Positions 53,105-62,764 are shown, counted from the stretch's first letter. The stretch is DNA of 64,000 nucleotides from an uncultured Bacteroidales bacterium (GCA_902779125.1 CACZAC010000012.1:1-64000); one strand, 5' to 3'. The notes: generated by a model from the letters alone, not told the origin. Made by a program: numbers and translations.

Positions 53105-55027
53105 TCAAATGGATTTTTGTTCCAGGGCAAGCAGGAATTGCTTTTTGTCGGTGCCCGAGGCATAACCGCCCAGGGTGCAGTTGGCGTTGATGACGCGGTG
53201 GCAGGGCACGACGATGGCAACAGGGTTGTTGTGGTTGGCCTGTGCAACCGAGCGCGATGCCTTGGCGTTGCCCAAGCGGGCAGCCTGTTCGCCGTAGGAA
53301 ATCGTCTTGCCGTACGGAATCTGTCGCAGCACGTCCCACGCCTTCATCTGGAATTCGGTGCCTTTCATGACGAGGGGCAGCGAGAACTCACGGCGTGTTC
53401 CTGCAAAGTATTCCTCCAGCTGGCGGATGCATTGAGAGAGTAGGGGAGTGACCGTCTCGACGGGCTCCAGTTTCAGCTTAGCCGCGATTTTATCGAGTTC
53501 GTCGGCGCTCCAGCCAATCAGGGCGATACCCTCGTCGCTGGCGGCAATGGTGAGCGTGCCCACGGGTGACTCCATGGCCGTGTGGCACAGGTGGCCCTTG
53601 TGGACGGGCTCTATACTCAGTTCGGCGGCTTTGCCGAGCATGAGACGATAGGCAGCGGCATACTCGTTGCCGATGATGCCGTCGAGGATAGCGTCCTTGA
53701 TGGCATCCTTGATATAGCCCACGGGGCGTGACGGGGCGAGCCCGAAGGTCTGCATGATTTCCTCGCCATCGACGGGCGGCTGGAAGTTGCGCACACAGTC
53801 CTTTTCCTCGATATCCACCAGTTTGCGTTTCACCAGGTCGAAATTCTCACGGAAGCGCTGCACCTTGTTCTGGTTCTTGCTCGTGATGTCGGCCTTGCAC
53901 AATGTCATCAGGTCGTCGATGTCGTCGCCTGCGTCAAAGAGCAGCCGCCTCACGGCGCTGTCGGTCACCTCGTCCTCGACCAGGGCGATGGGACGCATGT
54001 GCAGACCCACGAGTTTTTTTACATATTTCATGTGCTCGTTGAGCGGCAGGCGCATCTTGGCAAAAATCTTGGGCACCATCTTCTCGCCGACGAAGTTGTG
54101 GTTGTGGAATGTCCACCCCAGCTGCGGGTCCCAGCGCTTGGTGCGTGCCTTACCCACGTCGTGCAGCAGGGCAGCCCACCGCAGCCACACGTCATGGCTG
54201 GCGTCGGCGACATTGTCGAGCACCTGCAACGTGTGCATGAAGTTGTCCTTGTGCCCGCGGCCGTTGACGGTTTCCACGCCCTTGAGGGCTGCCAACTCGG
54301 GGAAGATGAGCGGCAGCAGCCCGCACTGGTCCAGCAGCATCCAGCCGCGTGAGGGCTGGTTGCTTGCCATGATTTTCATCAGTTCCTCGGCGATGCGTTC
54401 GCGGGTGATGATGTTGATGCGCTTGGCGTTGCGGCGGATGGCCGAGAAGGTCTCGGGATAGATGTCAAAACCCAGTTGAGTGGCAAACCTCACGGCACGC
54501 ATCATCCTCAACGGGTCGTCGCTGAAGGTGATGTCGGGGTCGAGCGGGGTGCGAATGATGCGACGCTCCAGGTCACCGATGCCGTCAAACGGGTCTATCA
54601 ACTCGCCATAGCGCTCCTTGTTCAGGCAGATTGCCATTGCGTTGATGGTGAAGTCGCGGCGCTTCTGGTCGTCATCGAGAGTGCCGTCTTCCACGATGGG
54701 ATTGCGGCTCTCGCGGTGATAGGACTCCCGGCGGGCGCCCACGAACTCCAGTTCCCACTGGCGAGTCTTGACCTGGGCGGTGCCGTAGGTGCGGAATACT
54801 GCCAGGTGGGCACGCTTGCCGATGCGGCGGGCGACGGCTTTAGCGACCTCGATGCCGCTGCCCAAGGTCACAAAGTCCATGTCGTTGCTGGGGCGTTCCA
54901 GGAAGATATCCCTCACATATCCGCCCACGACGTAGCACTCGCGGTGCAGCTCGTCGGCGACGTCGCCCACCAGCTTCATCACGGGCCTATTTACATGTTC
55001 TGCTATTTTTTGACGGTCAATTTCCAT
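53105..55027 (-). CDS. CCA-adding enzyme fused to an MGMT-type DNA methyltransferase
   Basis: 640 residues. Residues 1-about 470 are a class II tRNA nucleotidyltransferase: YVVGGYVRDIFL (GG at 35-36), DMD metal motif (49-51), RRDFTINAMAI, FSDDPLRMMRAVRFA, and an HD domain with H289-D290 (LLHDVGK). From M485 (ESPVGTLTIAASDEGIALIGW) to the end is a full methylated-DNA-protein-cysteine methyltransferase of about 156 residues: FQMKAWDVLRQIPYGKTISYGEQA and the active site PCHRV with C609. There is no stop between the two. The first part adds or repairs the tRNA 3' CCA; the second removes alkyl groups from O6-guanine. The M485 codon might also give a separate MGMT. Confidence 0.88.
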   Translation of the reverse strand: MEIDRQKIAEHVNRPVMKLVGDVADELHRECYVVGGYVRDIFLERPSNDMDFVTLGSGIEVAKAVARRIGKRAHLAVFRTYGTAQVKTRQWELEFVGARRESYHRESRNPIVEDGTLDDDQKRRDFTINAMAICLNKERYGELIDPFDGIGDLERRIIRTPLDPDITFSDDPLRMMRAVRFATQLGFDIYPETFSAIRRNAKRINIITRERIAEELMKIMASNQPSRGWMLLDQCGLLPLIFPELAALKGVETVNGRGHKDNFMHTLQVLDNVADASHDVWLRWAALLHDVGKARTKRWDPQLGWTFHNHNFVGEKMVPKIFAKMRLPLNEHMKYVKKLVGLHMRPIALVEDEVTDSAVRRLLFDAGDDIDDLMTLCKADITSKNQNKVQRFRENFDLVKRKLVDIEEKDCVRNFQPPVDGEEIMQTFGLAPSRPVGYIKDAIKDAILDGIIGNEYAAAYRLMLGKAAELSIEPVHKGHLCHTAMESPVGTLTIAASDEGIALIGWSADELDKIAAKLKLEPVETVTPLLSQCIRQLEEYFAGTRREFSLPLVMKGTEFQMKAWDVLRQIPYGKTISYGEQAARLGNAKASRSVAQANHNNPVAIVVPCHRVINANCTLGGYASGTDKKQFLLALEQKSI

Positions 55028-55047
55028 GTTTTTTGGCTCTGGGACTG

Positions 55048-55055
55048 CAAAAATA
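55048..55055 (-). promoter_or_regulatory. -7 promoter element for the CCA/MGMT gene
   Basis: Minus-strand TATTTTTG fits TAnnTTTG, 20 nt before the ATG at 55027. It is divergent from the rho promoter, 20 bp away. Confidence 0.5.
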
Positions 55056-55074
55056 CTGCTTTTTTCGCGCTTTT

Positions 55075-55106
55075 TTTGCTCATGTTGTCAAAAATCCTTA
55101 CTTTTG
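55075..55106 (+). promoter_or_regulatory. Promoter of rho, both elements present
   Basis: TTTG at 55075-55078, 20-nt spacer, TACTTTTG at 55099-55106. Transcription would start near 55112, some 287 nt before the rho ATG. Confidence 0.7.
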
Positions 55107-55111
55107 CATCG

Positions 55112-55398
55112 CAAAACAGCTCCAACGGGCGTTTTGGCATCATAACTTTTTTCAATTCCACTTCTCTGCATATTTCCAGATACATTTTTGTCATTATTGT
55201 GTGATGTTTGTTTTGACACGATAATTGCATCCCAAGAACAATAACCGGGATAGCAGGAGTAGAGAATTGATGTAACAACCGTTGAAAACAAATCATTTAA
55301 CAACAGGAAAATGCGTGCCCGAGAGTGCATGCGATGGTGTAATGTAATCGTGGCTGTCAATGGCCTGATACACCTTTCCGGTTTTACTTTATTATATT
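55112..55398 (+). promoter_or_regulatory. Long 5' leader of rho
   Basis: About 287 nt with no convincing open frame. It is pyrimidine-rich in its first half (TTTTTTCAATTCCACTTCTCTGC), a composition compatible with Rho binding and autoregulated termination, which is known for rho genes in some bacteria. Its function here is inferred only. Confidence 0.4.
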
Positions 55399-57516
55399 AT
55401 GTACAATATCGATCAACTTCAAGGAATGAGTGACGAGCAGCTGCGTGAGCTGGCTAAGTCTATGGGCATCAAGCGCGTCGATTCGATGGAACATGAGGGC
55501 CTTGTCTATGAGGTGCTCGACCATCAGGCCGAAGCCGAAGCTGCCATTGCACCCGAGCCTACCAAGAGACGCCGTGAACGCATTAAGCAGCAGCCCGCCG
55601 CCAAGGCTAATGGTAACGAGGTAACCAAGGATGATGCTGTAGCTACCAAGAAAAAGACTCAAGATAATAAAAAAGAAGACAAAATAAAGAAAGAGGAAAC
55701 TCCGAAGGCTGAAGAGGCGCCCAAGGCAACTAAAACGTCAAAAGCGGCTAAAACGCCCAAGGCTGAAGAAGAACAGCCCCAGCCCGCTGAGGTAGAACAG
55801 CCCAAGCGCAAGCGCGGCAGACCTACAGCAGCCGAAAAAGCCGCCCGTGAGGCCGAAAAAGAACAAGCCGAGCAGAGCGACGACAACGCTGCCATGACCC
55901 AGGTTGAGGTGACTCCCGAAGAACCCGCCGAGCCCAAGCAGACGCGCCGCAAAGGACGCAAAACCAAACAGGCCGCCGAACAACTCGCATTGCCGTTTGA
56001 TAATGCGGTTGAGCAGCCTGTCGAGGAAGAACAGCCCGTCATCGAGGAGCAACCGGTGGAAATGCCCATCGAGGAGGAATATATCGAGGTGCAGGAAGAA
56101 CAGCCCGTACAACCGGAACCTACGCCGCGTGAACGTGAACAGATGTCTCTGAACTCGTTCTTCAACACGGGTAGCGGTTTCACCTTCAAGCCCCGCACCC
56201 AGCAGGAACGTGAGGAGGCGATGCGTCGCGCCGAGGAGGAACGCAAGCGCCAGGCCGAAGAAGCCGCAGTTGCGCCCATCGTGATTCAGGAACCCAAGGT
56301 GGTCAAGGAGAATAAGAACAAGAAACGCAAGATGAAGCAGCAACAGCAGCAACAGATTGCCGAGGATAATCCCTATATCGACCAGCCTTATAATTTTGAC
56401 GGTATTCTCGAGGCTCAGGGTGTGCTCGACATTGCCCCTGAGGGCTATGGTTTCCTGCGTTCCAGTGATTACAATTACCTCACATCGCCCGATGACATCT
56501 ATGTTCAGCAGTCCCAGATCAAGGCTTACGGCCTCAAGACCGGCGACGTCATCGAGGGAACCATCCGTCCGCCCATGGAGGGTGAGAAATACTTCCCCTT
56601 GAGCGAGATTCGCCTCATCAACGGCCGCACTCCTGCCTATGTGCGCGACCGCGTGCCTTTTGAGCATCTGGTGCCCTTGTTCCCCGACGAGAAGTTTGAC
56701 CTCGTGAGCAAGCGCCATCCCACCATCTCACAGCGCGTGGTGGATATGTTCTCGCCCATCGGCAAGGGCCAGCGCGGACTCATCGTCGCCCAGCCCAAGA
56801 CCGGTAAGACGATGCTCTTGAAGGAAATCGCCAATGCCATCTCGGAGAACCATCCCGAGACCTACATGATTATCCTGCTCATCGACGAGCGCCCTGAGGA
56901 GGTGACCGATATGGCCCGCAGCGTCAACGCCGAGGTCATTGCATCGACCTTCGACGAACCCGCCGACCGCCATGTGAAGATTGCCGACCTGGTGCTGAGC
57001 AAAGCCAAACGTCTTGTGGAATGCGGTCATGACGTGGTCATCCTGCTCGACTCGATTACCCGTCTGGCACGCGCTTACAACACCATTGCCCCGGCGTCAG
57101 GAAAAATCCTTACCGGTGGTGTTGATGCCAACGCCCTGCAGCGACCCAAGCGCTTCTTCGGTGCAGCCCGCAACATCGAGGGTGGCGGCAGCCTTACCAT
57201 CATCGCTACCGCGCTCACCGAGACCGGCTCCAAGATGGACGAGGTTATCTTTGAGGAATTCAAGGGTACAGGTAACATGGAGCTCCAGCTCGACCGCAAG
57301 CTCTCCAACAAGCGCATCTTCCCCGCTGTGGACGTGATGGCTTCGAGCACCCGTCGCGACGACCTGCTGTTGCCGCAGGACACGCTGAATAAGATGTGGA
57401 TTATTCGCCGGTTCTTGAGCGACCGCACCTCGGTGGAATCGATGGAATTTGTCAAGGAGCGTATGGAGCGCACCCGCGACAACGAGGAATTCCTGCTCAC
57501 CATGCAACAAGGCTAA
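55399..57516 (+). CDS. rho: Transcription termination factor Rho, with long charged insertion
   Basis: 705 residues, against about 420 in E. coli. Residues 1-45 are the helical Rho-N domain ([30 protein letters not shown]). About 50-310 is a low-complexity insertion rich in K, E, A, P and Q, as in other Bacteroidota. The cold-shock-like RNA-binding domain is about 325-400 ([29 protein letters not shown]). The ATPase core has the P-loop AQPKTGKT (464-471), [13 protein letters not shown] and [15 protein letters not shown]. Rho is a hexameric RNA translocase that ends transcription. The next gene, ruvX, starts 13 nt later. Confidence 0.97.
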   Translation: MYNIDQLQGMSDEQLRELAKSMGIKRVDSMEHEGLVYEVLDHQAEAEAAIAPEPTKRRRERIKQQPAAKANGNEVTKDDAVATKKKTQDNKKEDKIKKEETPKAEEAPKATKTSKAAKTPKAEEEQPQPAEVEQPKRKRGRPTAAEKAAREAEKEQAEQSDDNAAMTQVEVTPEEPAEPKQTRRKGRKTKQAAEQLALPFDNAVEQPVEEEQPVIEEQPVEMPIEEEYIEVQEEQPVQPEPTPREREQMSLNSFFNTGSGFTFKPRTQQEREEAMRRAEEERKRQAEEAAVAPIVIQEPKVVKENKNKKRKMKQQQQQQIAEDNPYIDQPYNFDGILEAQGVLDIAPEGYGFLRSSDYNYLTSPDDIYVQQSQIKAYGLKTGDVIEGTIRPPMEGEKYFPLSEIRLINGRTPAYVRDRVPFEHLVPLFPDEKFDLVSKRHPTISQRVVDMFSPIGKGQRGLIVAQPKTGKTMLLKEIANAISENHPETYMIILLIDERPEEVTDMARSVNAEVIASTFDEPADRHVKIADLVLSKAKRLVECGHDVVILLDSITRLARAYNTIAPASGKILTGGVDANALQRPKRFFGAARNIEGGGSLTIIATALTETGSKMDEVIFEEFKGTGNMELQLDRKLSNKRIFPAVDVMASSTRRDDLLLPQDTLNKMWIIRRFLSDRTSVESMEFVKERMERTRDNEEFLLTMQQG

Positions 57517-57529
57517 ACCGCTGTCGGCG

Positions 57530-57967
57530 ATGGGACGTATCATGGCAATCGACTATGGGCGCAAGCGCACGGGGGTTGCTGTCACCGATCCGCTCAAGAT
57601 TGTAGCGGGCAATCTGGCGACAGTGCCCACCCACACGCTCATGTCCTTCATCAAGGACTATATCGCCCGTGAGCCGGTGGAGCGCATCGTGGTGGGTCAA
57701 CCCACCCAGCTCAATGGTGAGCCCAGCGAGAGCATGAGGTATATCACCCCCTTTGTCAAGCAGTTGGGCAAGGAACTGCCCGACATGCCGGTGGTGATGT
57801 ATGACGAGCGTTTCACCAGTACCATCGCCCATCAGGCGATGATTGACGGGGGCATGAAGAAGAGCGACCGGCGTGACAAGTCGCGCGTCGATGCCATCGC
57901 AGCCACAATTATTCTCAACGACTATTTACAAAGCATATACAATCAAACTGGTAATCTATTAATCTGA
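57530..57967 (+). CDS. ruvX: Putative pre-16S rRNA nuclease / Holliday junction resolvase-like (YqgF)
   Basis: 145 residues from the ATG at 57530; the frame extends upstream into rho but MGRIMAIDYGRKRTGVAVTDPL is the family start. RNase H-like fold motifs are AIDYGRKRTG (catalytic Asp), RIVVGQPTQLNGEPSESM, VVMYDERFTSTIA and DKSRVDAIAATIILNDYL. YqgF processes the 5' end of 16S rRNA; a junction-resolving role was the older proposal. It lies 13 nt after rho and 1 nt before def, so rho-ruvX-def is a likely operon. Confidence 0.95.
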   Translation: MGRIMAIDYGRKRTGVAVTDPLKIVAGNLATVPTHTLMSFIKDYIAREPVERIVVGQPTQLNGEPSESMRYITPFVKQLGKELPDMPVVMYDERFTSTIAHQAMIDGGMKKSDRRDKSRVDAIAATIILNDYLQSIYNQTGNLLI

Positions 57968-57968
57968 T

Positions 57969-58541
57969 ATGATACTCCCAATCTATGTTTATGGTCATCC
58001 CGTGCTGCGTTCAGCCAACGCTGACGTGACGCCCGACTATCCTGGTCTGCAGGAACTCATCGAGAACATGAAGGAAACCATGTACCACACCCAGGGAATC
58101 GGTATCGCTGCCCCTCAAGTGGGCGTGAACGCGCGCATCGTCTATATTGACGTTGACCCGCTGGCCGAGGATTTCCCCGAGCTCAAGGATTGTCGCATGG
58201 TGCTCATCAACCCTGACATCACTGTCGACGAGAGTGCCCCTGAGGTCACCCGCGAGGAAGGCTGCCTGAGTGTGCCAGGCATTCACGAGAACGTGCAGCG
58301 CCACGAGAAAATCCACGTACACTGGCTCGACGAGAACTTCCAGGAGCATGACGAGGACATCGAGGGCTACCTCTCGCGTGTCATCCAGCACGAGTGCGAC
58401 CACCTGGACAAGACGCTGTTCATCGACCGCATCTCACCCATCCGCAAGCAACTCATTCGTGGTAAACTGAATAATATGGTCAAGGGGAAAGTTTCTTGCA
58501 ACTACCGTTGCAAATTCGCACCTCACAACCGTAAAAGATAA
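57969..58541 (+). CDS. def: Peptide deformylase
   Basis: 190 residues. The three active-site motifs are GIGIAAPQVG, EEGCLSVPG and QHECDHLDKTLF, which hold the catalytic glutamate and the metal ligands (one Cys, two His). The enzyme removes the formyl group from nascent proteins at the ribosome exit and is normally followed by methionine aminopeptidase, whose gene is damaged in this window at 3819. The start is 1 nt after the ruvX stop, indicating tight coupling. Confidence 0.97.
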   Translation: MILPIYVYGHPVLRSANADVTPDYPGLQELIENMKETMYHTQGIGIAAPQVGVNARIVYIDVDPLAEDFPELKDCRMVLINPDITVDESAPEVTREEGCLSVPGIHENVQRHEKIHVHWLDENFQEHDEDIEGYLSRVIQHECDHLDKTLFIDRISPIRKQLIRGKLNNMVKGKVSCNYRCKFAPHNRKR

Positions 58542-58680
58542 AAAAGTGGAAGATGTCTCACGACAGCCTCCACAAACCTTAAATCTAATACCATGAAAAA
58601 CACACGTACAAATGTACTATTCTTTTTTTGAATTGTACAAATATTTTAAGTAATTTTTACCTTTTTATATATTTTTTTAG
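58542..58680. other. def 3' spacer, no gene of note
   Basis: It contains a 12-codon frame (MKNTRTNVLFFF, 58593-58631) with a short GTACA/TGTAC hairpin followed by a T run (58606-58628). This may terminate the rho-ruvX-def operon or be the head of a decayed gene whose tail is at 58681-58860. The rest is AT-rich. Confidence 0.4.
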
Positions 58681-58860
58681 AAAATATTCATAAAAACCAA
58701 TAGTGTTTTTGTGATTACTGATGATGACCGCCGCTTCAACTTTGGTGGTCAATTTATCTATAAGGAGATTGTGAAGTCCCATCTCGAGCGCGCCATTCCC
58801 TGCATCCAAATCAAGCACCCCGTTGCAATCGATTCTTTTAACAAATGGGCCGAAAAGTAG
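58681..58860 (+). pseudogene. Start-less open frame, probable gene remnant
   Basis: A 59-codon stop-to-stop frame without a convincing start. It reads FVITDDDRRFNFGGQFIYKE, then VKSHLERAIPCIQIKHPVAIDSFNKWAEK. The composition is clearly protein-like, unlike the AT-rich DNA just before it. A GTG at 58711 is the only potential start and has no upstream signal. The parent family was not recognised. It borders the repeat block that follows. Confidence 0.4.
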
Positions 58861-58879
58861 GACAAAATCCACTACTAAG

Positions 58880-58947
58880 AGCTCTGTTAGGAGCGGCAAG
58901 AGCATAGGCCGGGGTGCAACGAGGCAAAGCCGAGTGCAACCCTGGTG
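58880..58947 (+). repeat. 68-bp dispersed intergenic repeat, copy C
   Basis: It begins AGCTCTGTTAGGAGCGGC and contains CATAGGCCGGGGTGCAACG and AAAGCCGAGTGCAACCC. It aligns over its full length with copies at 8203 and 43801. It is followed at once by the hairpin repeats below. Confidence 0.75.
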
Positions 58948-58997
58948 ATAGTAAGCGGTTCGCCCAGCTCTCGCCCAGAGGGCGAGCCGATGAGTAA

Positions 58998-59050
58998 CCC
59001 GTGGTAATGCTGACTATTAAGCGAAGCGCGAGAGTCAGCATCACCACGGG
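58998..59050 (+). repeat. CCCGTGGT hairpin repeat, variant with a different inner stem
   Basis: CCCGTGGT-A-ATGCTGACT pairs with AGTCAGCAT-C-ACCACGGG over 17 bp with one A-C mismatch. The outer 8 bp and the mismatch position match the hairpin at 43590-43645, but the inner stem sequence is entirely different on both arms. Confidence 0.75.
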
Positions 59051-59111
59051 AACTGCAATACTAAAGGAAGTCGCTGGAGGCGACCCCAACAATGAAGGGC
59101 TAATCCTCATG

Positions 59112-59227
59112 GGGGTCGCCTCCGGCGACGATAGGGATGGCGATAGCCCGTGGTGCCTGCCGCTTCACTCGCTGTGCTCGTTCCGCGGTCAGGTACCACG
59201 GGTTACTCAAAGGCCACCCTTCGGGTG
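59112..59227 (+). repeat. Hairpin-forming dispersed repeat, copy 2
   Basis: About 116 bp homologous to 43565-43683 (inverted). The central hairpin (59147-59202) is CCCGTGGT-G-CCTGCCGC with GCGGTCAGG-T-ACCACGGG. It ends in a small CACCCTTCGGGTG hairpin. Non-coding. Confidence 0.75.
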
Positions 59228-59334
59228 TATTTCAGCCCTCATTCCCTGCTGTTTGCATGACGCAGTAGGTGAGAAGGATGATGGCTGCTTTTTCCGGGAT
59301 GCAAGCAACTAAAAACTAAAAACTGCTGGGTGGC

Positions 59335-59365
59335 TTTGCCATTTGGCGGTTTTTTCTTACCTTTG
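59335..59365 (+). promoter_or_regulatory. Promoter of valS, both elements present
   Basis: TTTG at 59335-59338, 19-nt spacer, TACCTTTG at 59358-59365. The valS ATG is 41 nt downstream of the -7 element. Confidence 0.7.
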
Positions 59366-59406
59366 CCGTTTAAATGGAACTAAAAACATTATTATAACCA
59401 AAAACA

Positions 59407-62121
59407 ATGAGCGAGAAAGAAAATACACTGGCTACAAAATACGACCCTAAAGAGGTCGAGGACAAGTGGTATAAGTATTGGGAGTCGCACGACCTGTTCA
59501 AGAGCGTGCCCGACGAGCGTGAGCCTTATTGCATCGTGATTCCGCCCCCCAATGTGACGGGCGTGCTGCACATGGGTCACATGTTGAACAACACCATCCA
59601 GGACATCCTCATCCGCCGCGCGCGCATGGAGGGCAAGAACGCCCTGTGGGTACCCGGTACCGACCACGCATCCATCGCTACCGAGGCCAAGGTGGTGAAG
59701 CGCCTTGCCGAGCAGGGCATCCGCAAGCGTGACCTCACGCGCGACGAGTTCCTCAAGCATGCTTGGGACTGGACGCATGAGCACGGCGGCATCATCCTGC
59801 AGCAGCTGCGCAAGCTAGGCGCCTCCTGCGACTGGAGCCGCACAGCCTTCACGATGGACGAGACACGCAGCAAGAGCGTGCTGAAGGTCTTTGTGGACCT
59901 CTATGACAAAGGCTACATCTACCGTGGCCTGCGCATGGTGAACTGGGACCCCAAGGCCCAGACTGCTTTGAGCAACGAGGAGGTGATTTACCACGAGGAG
60001 AAGGGGTACCTCTACTACCTCAAGTATTATGTGGACGGCCTGCAGACCCTCGAGAACGAGGAGCAGTTGCGTGCCGAGGGCAACATCATCCACAAGGATG
60101 AGAAGGGCTACTATGCCGTTGTTGCCACCACACGTCCCGAGACCATCATGGGCGACACCGCCATGTGTATCAACCCCAAGGACCCCAAGAACCAGTGGCT
60201 CAAGGGCCGCAAGGTCATCGTGCCTCTCGTGGGTCGCGTCATCAACGTCATCGAGGACCGCTATGTCGAAATCGAGTTCGGTACCGGTTGCTTGAAGGTT
60301 ACCCCCGCCCATGACCCCAACGACTACGTTCTGGGCAAGACGCATAACCTGGAAACCATCGACATCTTCAATGCCGATGCCACCATCAGCGAGCAGTCGC
60401 CGCTGTATGTCGGCATGGACCGCATGGAGTGCCGCAAGGTGATTGTCGAGGACCTGAAGAATGCCGGTCTGCTCGAGAAGGTCGAGGACTACGAGAACAA
60501 GGTGGGTTACAGCGAGCGCAACAGCGACACCGCCGTAGAGCCGCGCCTGTGCATGCAGTGGTTCTTGAAGATGAGGCACTTTGCCGACATCGCCTTGCCT
60601 TGCGTGATGAACGATGAACTCAAGTTCTATCCGCCCAAGTATAAGAATACCTACAAGGCATGGCTCGAGGACATCCAGGACTGGTGCATCTCACGCCAGC
60701 TGTGGTGGGGTCACCGCATCCCTGCCTACTTCCTGCCCACCGACGACGAGGAGAAGGAGGTCTATGTAGTGGCATTGAACGAGGAAGAGGCGCTGGAGAA
60801 GGCCCGCAAGATTCCCGGCTACGAGAATATCCAAGCCAGCGAACTGCGCCACGATGAGGACGCCCTCGACACCTGGTTCAGCTCGTGGCTATGGCCCATC
60901 TCGCTGTTCGACGGTATCAACAACCCCGGCAACGAGGAAATTAAGTACTACTATCCCACCAATGACCTGGTGACCGCCCCCGATATCATCTTCTTCTGGG
61001 TGGCACGCATGATTATGTCGGGTTACGAATACATGGGCGATATGCCTTTCCGCAACGTCTATTTCACGGGCGTCGTTCGCGACAACTTGGGTCGCAAGAT
61101 GTCCAAGTCGCTGGGTAACTCGCCCGACCCCTTGAAACTCATCGAGAACTTCGGTGCCGATGGCGTGCGCATGGGTCTGATGCTGGCGGCTCCCGCCGGC
61201 AACGACATCCTGTACGACGACGCATTGTGCGAGCAGGGCCGTAACTTCAACAACAAGATTTGGAATGCTTTCCGCCTTGTCAAGGGTTGGGAGGTTGCCG
61301 ATGTCGAGCAGCCCGAGGCTAGCCGTCAGGCTATCCTGTGGTTCCGCAACCAGCTCAACGATGCCTTGGCAACCGTCAAGGACCACTTCACTAAGTTCCG
61401 CCTGAGTGACGCCATGATGGTGCTCTACCGCCTGTTCTGGGAAGAATTCTCGGCATGGTATCTCGAGGCCGTGAAGCCCGCCTATGGTCAGCCCATGGAC
61501 CGTGCCACGATGCAGGCAACGCTCGAATTCTTCGACACGTTGCTGCGTCTGCTGCACCCGTTCATGCCGTTCATTACCGAGGAACTGTGGCAGCACCTCG
61601 ACGAGCGCCAGGATGGCGAGAGCATCATGTATGCCCGCATCCCCGAGGCCGAGCAGGCCGATGCCGCTCTGCTCAAGGCGATGGCCGATGTCAAGGAAAT
61701 AGTCGCTGGCGTGCGCAACGTGCGCAAGCAGAAGAATCTCCCCAACAAGGAGCAACTCACCCTACAGGCTATCGGTGGCTTGAATAACCCCTTTGAGGCA
61801 ATCATCATCAAGCTCGCCGGACTCGAGAAAGTCGAGGCTGTGACCGAGAAGGATCCCACGGCAGCTGCCTTTATGGTTGGTACCGCCGAGTTTGCCGTGC
61901 CTGTTGCCGGCAGCATCGATGTGGAGGCCGAAATCGCCAAACTTGAGGCCGATTTGGAATACACCCGCGGTTTCCTTGCCAGTGTCGAGAAGAAGTTGAG
62001 CAACGAGCGTTTCGTTGCCAATGCTCCCGAGGCCGTTGTCGCCGGTGAACGCAAGAAGAAAGCCGACGCCGAGAGCAAAATCGCCACGATGGAGCAAGCC
62101 CTCCAGGCACTCAAGAAGTAG
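59407..62121 (+). CDS. valS: Valyl-tRNA synthetase
   Basis: 904 residues. The class I signature motifs are HMGH at 55-58 ([15 protein letters not shown]) and KMSKS at 564-568 ([14 protein letters not shown]). The CP1 editing domain has [19 protein letters not shown] and [11 protein letters not shown]. The C-terminal coiled coil ([39 protein letters not shown]) is the ValRS tRNA-contacting arm. It charges tRNA-Val and edits threonine. It has its own promoter, and the stop codon TAG is the first unit of a minisatellite that fills the spacer to rpiB. Confidence 0.98.
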   Translation: MSEKENTLATKYDPKEVEDKWYKYWESHDLFKSVPDEREPYCIVIPPPNVTGVLHMGHMLNNTIQDILIRRARMEGKNALWVPGTDHASIATEAKVVKRLAEQGIRKRDLTRDEFLKHAWDWTHEHGGIILQQLRKLGASCDWSRTAFTMDETRSKSVLKVFVDLYDKGYIYRGLRMVNWDPKAQTALSNEEVIYHEEKGYLYYLKYYVDGLQTLENEEQLRAEGNIIHKDEKGYYAVVATTRPETIMGDTAMCINPKDPKNQWLKGRKVIVPLVGRVINVIEDRYVEIEFGTGCLKVTPAHDPNDYVLGKTHNLETIDIFNADATISEQSPLYVGMDRMECRKVIVEDLKNAGLLEKVEDYENKVGYSERNSDTAVEPRLCMQWFLKMRHFADIALPCVMNDELKFYPPKYKNTYKAWLEDIQDWCISRQLWWGHRIPAYFLPTDDEEKEVYVVALNEEEALEKARKIPGYENIQASELRHDEDALDTWFSSWLWPISLFDGINNPGNEEIKYYYPTNDLVTAPDIIFFWVARMIMSGYEYMGDMPFRNVYFTGVVRDNLGRKMSKSLGNSPDPLKLIENFGADGVRMGLMLAAPAGNDILYDDALCEQGRNFNNKIWNAFRLVKGWEVADVEQPEASRQAILWFRNQLNDALATVKDHFTKFRLSDAMMVLYRLFWEEFSAWYLEAVKPAYGQPMDRATMQATLEFFDTLLRLLHPFMPFITEELWQHLDERQDGESIMYARIPEAEQADAALLKAMADVKEIVAGVRNVRKQKNLPNKEQLTLQAIGGLNNPFEAIIIKLAGLEKVEAVTEKDPTAAAFMVGTAEFAVPVAGSIDVEAEIAKLEADLEYTRGFLASVEKKLSNERFVANAPEAVVAGERKKKADAESKIATMEQALQALKK

Positions 62122-62207
62122 TTAACAGTTAATAGTTAAAAGTTAATAGTTAATAGTTGACCATCCACCAACTAGAAACTAGGGACTAGAAACTAGAGAC
62201 CAGAAAC
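62119..62207. repeat. Minisatellite starting at the valS stop codon
   Basis: First half: units of TTAATAG, TTAACAG and TTAAAAG from 62119 to about 62160. Second half: ACTAGAA/ACTAGGG/ACTAGAG units from 62171 to 62207. Together they make up almost all of the valS-rpiB spacer. Confidence 0.65.
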
Positions 62208-62217
62208 AAAAAAGAAT

Positions 62218-62676
62218 ATGGAAAACTCAATTTTGAAACCTGGCATTCCCGTTGCCTTGTGCAGCGACCATGCGGGATATCCCGTCAAGGAAGCCGTCAA
62301 GCGTTGGCTTGAGGAGCAGGGTATCGCCTGCAAGGACTTCGGCACCTACAACGAGGACAGTTGTGACTATCCCGACTTTGCCCACCCCTGCGCTCTGGCA
62401 GTGGAGCAAGGCGAGTGCTATCCCGGCATCGCCGTGTGTGGTAGTGGCGAGGGCATCAACATCACGTTGAACAAGCATCAGGGCATCCGTTCGGCCCTGT
62501 GCTGGCGTCTTGCTGTCGCCCGTTTGGCCCGCCAGCATAACGATGCCAATGTGCTTGCCATGCCTGGCCGCTTTGTCACCGACGAGGAGGCTATCGCCAT
62601 GGTCGAGGCGTTCCTGACCACCGCCTACGAGGGAGGCCGTCACCAGCGCCGCGTTGACAAGATTCCCGTCAAGTAA
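62218..62676 (+). CDS. rpiB: Ribose-5-phosphate isomerase B
   Basis: 152 residues. Motifs are ALCSDHAGYPVKEAVKRWL at the start, DYPDFAHPCALAV, and the catalytic cysteine loop IAVCGSGEGINITLNKHQGIRSALCW, with HNDANVLAMPGRFV later. RpiB interconverts ribose-5-phosphate and ribulose-5-phosphate in the non-oxidative pentose phosphate pathway; some homologues act on other pentose or hexose phosphates (allose, galactose-6-phosphate). It probably shares the valS transcript, since only a repeat array separates them. A strong terminator follows. Confidence 0.94.
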   Translation: MENSILKPGIPVALCSDHAGYPVKEAVKRWLEEQGIACKDFGTYNEDSCDYPDFAHPCALAVEQGECYPGIAVCGSGEGINITLNKHQGIRSALCWRLAVARLARQHNDANVLAMPGRFVTDEEAIAMVEAFLTTAYEGGRHQRRVDKIPVK

Positions 62677-62719
62677 ATCACACCACGCAATCGTTCAACA
62701 TCCCGTGTTGGAATAAATT

Positions 62720-62764
62720 ATTGACAGCACGTTCTCGAGCAATCAGCGAGAACGTGCTGTCAAT
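62720..62764. terminator. Bidirectional terminator after rpiB
   Basis: An 18-bp perfect stem (62720-62737 with 62747-62764), core ACAGCACGTTCTCG, and a 9-nt loop. It lies between the rpiB stop (62676) and the stop of the minus-strand secreted protein gene (62797). Confidence 0.85.
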
